From positions 62,001-126,000 of the forward strand of contig JBCCAY010000002.1 in NCBI GenBank assembly GCA_039814575.1: a stretch of DNA of 64,000 nt. The letters are read 5' to 3'. The notes below the pieces were generated by a model, which saw nothing but the letters and a program-made list of their open reading frames with translations, was not told where the DNA came from and searched no databases. This document shows positions 62,396 through 64,000 of the stretch, in pieces. Within the stretch, counting starts at the first letter, position 1. The number at the start of each line of letters is the position of its first letter. This DNA is from MED-G105 sp039814575 (lineage in GTDB: Bacteria > Pseudomonadota > Alphaproteobacteria > Caulobacterales > Parvularculaceae). The translations under genes were made by a program, and so were the position numbers.

Positions 62396-62832
62396 TGGCG
62401 TTTCAGTTTCCGTATTAAATGTGGTTCGTGTACGGCTTCTATATTCGCTTCTATTGACGACGTTGAATGATTTGCGGCGAATCGTAAGTCGAATCGACGA
62501 CGGCGTATGGAACTCACAGTACGCGGTTTTGCGGCGTTTGCATCTTCTGGCGACGACTGAAATAGGAGTATTTCTTCGACGCCTTCTCAATCTAGGCCGC
62601 TAGGGCGTCGAGGTTTGGGCGCATGTCTATCATGCCTGTATCCGGCAAAATGTCTGGTGGACCCGGACGCACAAACATCGAACGAATTTTGGGAAGAACT
62701 GGCGCGTTGTTCGAATGAGTTGGACACCTAGTTTAGGGTCCGCGCTCATCTAGGCATACTCAATTTTTTGTCTGAAATTCTCGTGCTTTCGAACAACAGC
62801 TTTCGTTCAGTTGCCTTGACGCGCGGCTAATT
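62396..62832. other. Gene-free 437-base region
   Basis: No supported gene, RNA or terminator was recognised between the autotransporter stop and the convergent helicase stop. Short frames of 60-100 codons lack starts with ribosome-binding sites. Confidence 0.5.
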
Positions 62833-64000
62833 CTACTTCGCCAAAAATGACAAGTTTGCGATCGTTTCGTCAGCTTTGCGATTGATCGCGGCGTGCGCAT
62901 CCAGACCATTCCTTTTGTTCTTCTGTCGACGCTTGCGCGGCTGTTTGGGAGTATGGCGAGCATCGCCAGTTTTGTCGTTCGGTCCGTTAAATCGTTCACC
63001 TGTTAGTCGTTCAATCGCGCGCAGTTCGGCCCGTTCTTCAGGGCTGCAAAAGGAGATTGCTATTCCTGCCGCTCCGGCGCGCGCCGTTCTGCCGATGCGG
63101 TGTACGTAGGTTTCAGGCGTGTTCGGCAGATCAAAATTGATGACGTGAGACACGCCTTGAATATCAATCCCGCGTGCAGCTATATCGGTTGCAACAAGAA
63201 TGAGGGCATCGCCGCGCCTAAAGGCTTTGAGCGCGCGTTCACGCTGGCCCTGACTGCGATTGCCGTGGATTGCTTGAGAAGCGAGACCTGCGCGGTTCAG
63301 GCTTTTCACGATTTTGTCGGCGCCATACTTCGTACGCGAGAAGACAAGCCCCCGCGTAAAAGTCTTATCGCCCGCGATCTTTACCAAAGCGCCAAGTTTC
63401 TCATGCTTGGTTAAAAAGTCGACGGACTGTTTGATTTTCGGCGGCGGTTGTCGTTTCAGCTCAATGCGCACCGGATTGTTGAGCAGCGCGTTTGCAAGGC
63501 GTGCAATCTCGCTGGGCATGGTCGCCGAAAAGAACAAGCTTTGACGCTTCTTGGGCAGTTTCGCGGTGATGGATCGGATCGTGCGGATGAAGCCCATGTC
63601 GAGCATCTGATCGACTTCATCGAGGACGAAATACTCAACGCCCGCCAGCGAAACAGCGTCTTGCTTTAGCAAGTCCTCTAGACGGCCCGGCGTGGCGATC
63701 AAAATATCAATCCCGCGTCGGATTATTTTTTTCTGTTTGTTGATGGGAACGCCGCCGATCACCAGGCCTGTGCGTAGCGCTGTGCGCGCGCCGTAAACGG
63801 CGACCCGTTCTCGCACTTGTCCAGCGAGTTCACGTGTTGGTGTGAGGATGAGCGCGCGCGGACCAAGGTCCTGTGTCTTGTGCGGTGTTTCGTAAAGCTG
63901 ATGTAAGAGCGGTAGCGTAAAGGCCGCGGTCTTGCCGGAGCCGGTTTGCGCGATGCCCAGCAAATCATGGCCCGCAAGCAGTTTGGGTATAGCTTCTTCT
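62833..64000 (-). CDS. DEAD-box RNA helicase (5' end outside window)
   Basis: The visible 389 codons begin at the right edge with EEAIPKLLAGHDLLGIAQTGSGKT, so part of the Q motif is lost. They continue with motif Ia PTRELAGQ, motif II DEVD (in place of the usual DEAD), motif III SAT, the RIGRTARAG motif VI and a basic C-terminal tail (QPRKRRQKNKR). This is the RhlE-type group of ribosome-assembly and cold-adaptation helicases. The basic tail probably binds RNA. The full length and start cannot be known. Confidence 0.95.
   Translation of the reverse strand, partial: EEAIPKLLAGHDLLGIAQTGSGKTAAFTLPLLHQLYETPHKTQDLGPRALILTPTRELAGQVRERVAVYGARTALRTGLVIGGVPINKQKKIIRRGIDILIATPGRLEDLLKQDAVSLAGVEYFVLDEVDQMLDMGFIRTIRSITAKLPKKRQSLFFSATMPSEIARLANALLNNPVRIELKRQPPPKIKQSVDFLTKHEKLGALVKIAGDKTFTRGLVFSRTKYGADKIVKSLNRAGLASQAIHGNRSQGQRERALKAFRRGDALILVATDIAARGIDIQGVSHVINFDLPNTPETYVHRIGRTARAGAAGIAISFCSPEERAELRAIERLTGERFNGPNDKTGDARHTPKQPRKRRQKNKRNGLDAHAAINRKADETIANLSFLAK

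Noticed and set aside
62700..62760. Insertion-sequence end near GAGTTGGACACC
   Set aside because: No paired inverted repeat, target duplication or transposase remnant was seen.

Overview
The window is about 58-60% GC by eye and reads as a chromosomal segment of an alphaproteobacterium. The evidence is the KDO/lipid A gene set with DUF374 and DUF4170 partners, the Fur-boxed bfd-bfr pair, DUF2093, a leuA leader-peptide attenuator and a RIME-like mosaic repeat. A marine Caulobacterales- or Parvularculales-type host is my guess; order and genus cannot be settled from here. I see no rRNA, tRNA, CRISPR array, insertion sequence or prophage. Both window edges cut genes: an acidic protein of unknown function on the left and a DEAD-box RNA helicase on the right.

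Layout, 0-23 kb. Mostly housekeeping: an ArsR/SRPBCC pair with its operator, xseA, DUF2093, an M23 peptidase, iron storage (bfd with Fur box, bfr), a divergent Lrp/HD-domain pair, and a lipid A/KDO block (DUF374 acyltransferase, waaA, lpxK, LpxL-like acyltransferase) divergent from an MsbA-like exporter. A serine hydrolase gene with one in-frame amber codon follows. Next come a phosphatase, DUF4170, PmbA and an amidotransferase, then ubiD and a sorAB-type sulfite dehydrogenase.

23-33 kb. leuA-leuC-leuD-leuB run on the minus strand. The leader peptide upstream has the run LLLLDLLL and is followed by an intrinsic terminator that can pair alternatively with the leader. Next is a three-gene tripartite exporter (ABC, HlyD, TolC) whose ABC ATPase has lost essentially every catalytic motif, then a YHS protein. 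33-51 kb: an OxyR-like regulator lacking the peroxidatic cysteine, fpr, a FAH-family enzyme, and a four-gene catabolic operon (Ldh2 dehydrogenase, DoeB-like deacylase, DoeA-like M24 hydrolase, enolase-superfamily dehydratase). Two MlrC-like M81 peptidases lie nearby.

Metal handling is the strongest theme of the right half. At 45.5-47.7 kb a Cys-rich ECF sigma factor (CorE/ECF44-like) lies directly behind a 52-residue metallothionein-like gene too small for ordinary ORF calling. The pair sits under a textbook ECF promoter and is divergent from a COG0523 metallochaperone. At 51.6-55.1 kb DUF2946, a TonB-dependent receptor and an exported isonitrile-hydratase-like enzyme form an apparent operon, near a siderophore-interacting reductase. 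I infer, without proof, that this operon may import and dismantle an isonitrile metallophore. A 1473-residue autotransporter fills 58.0-62.4 kb.
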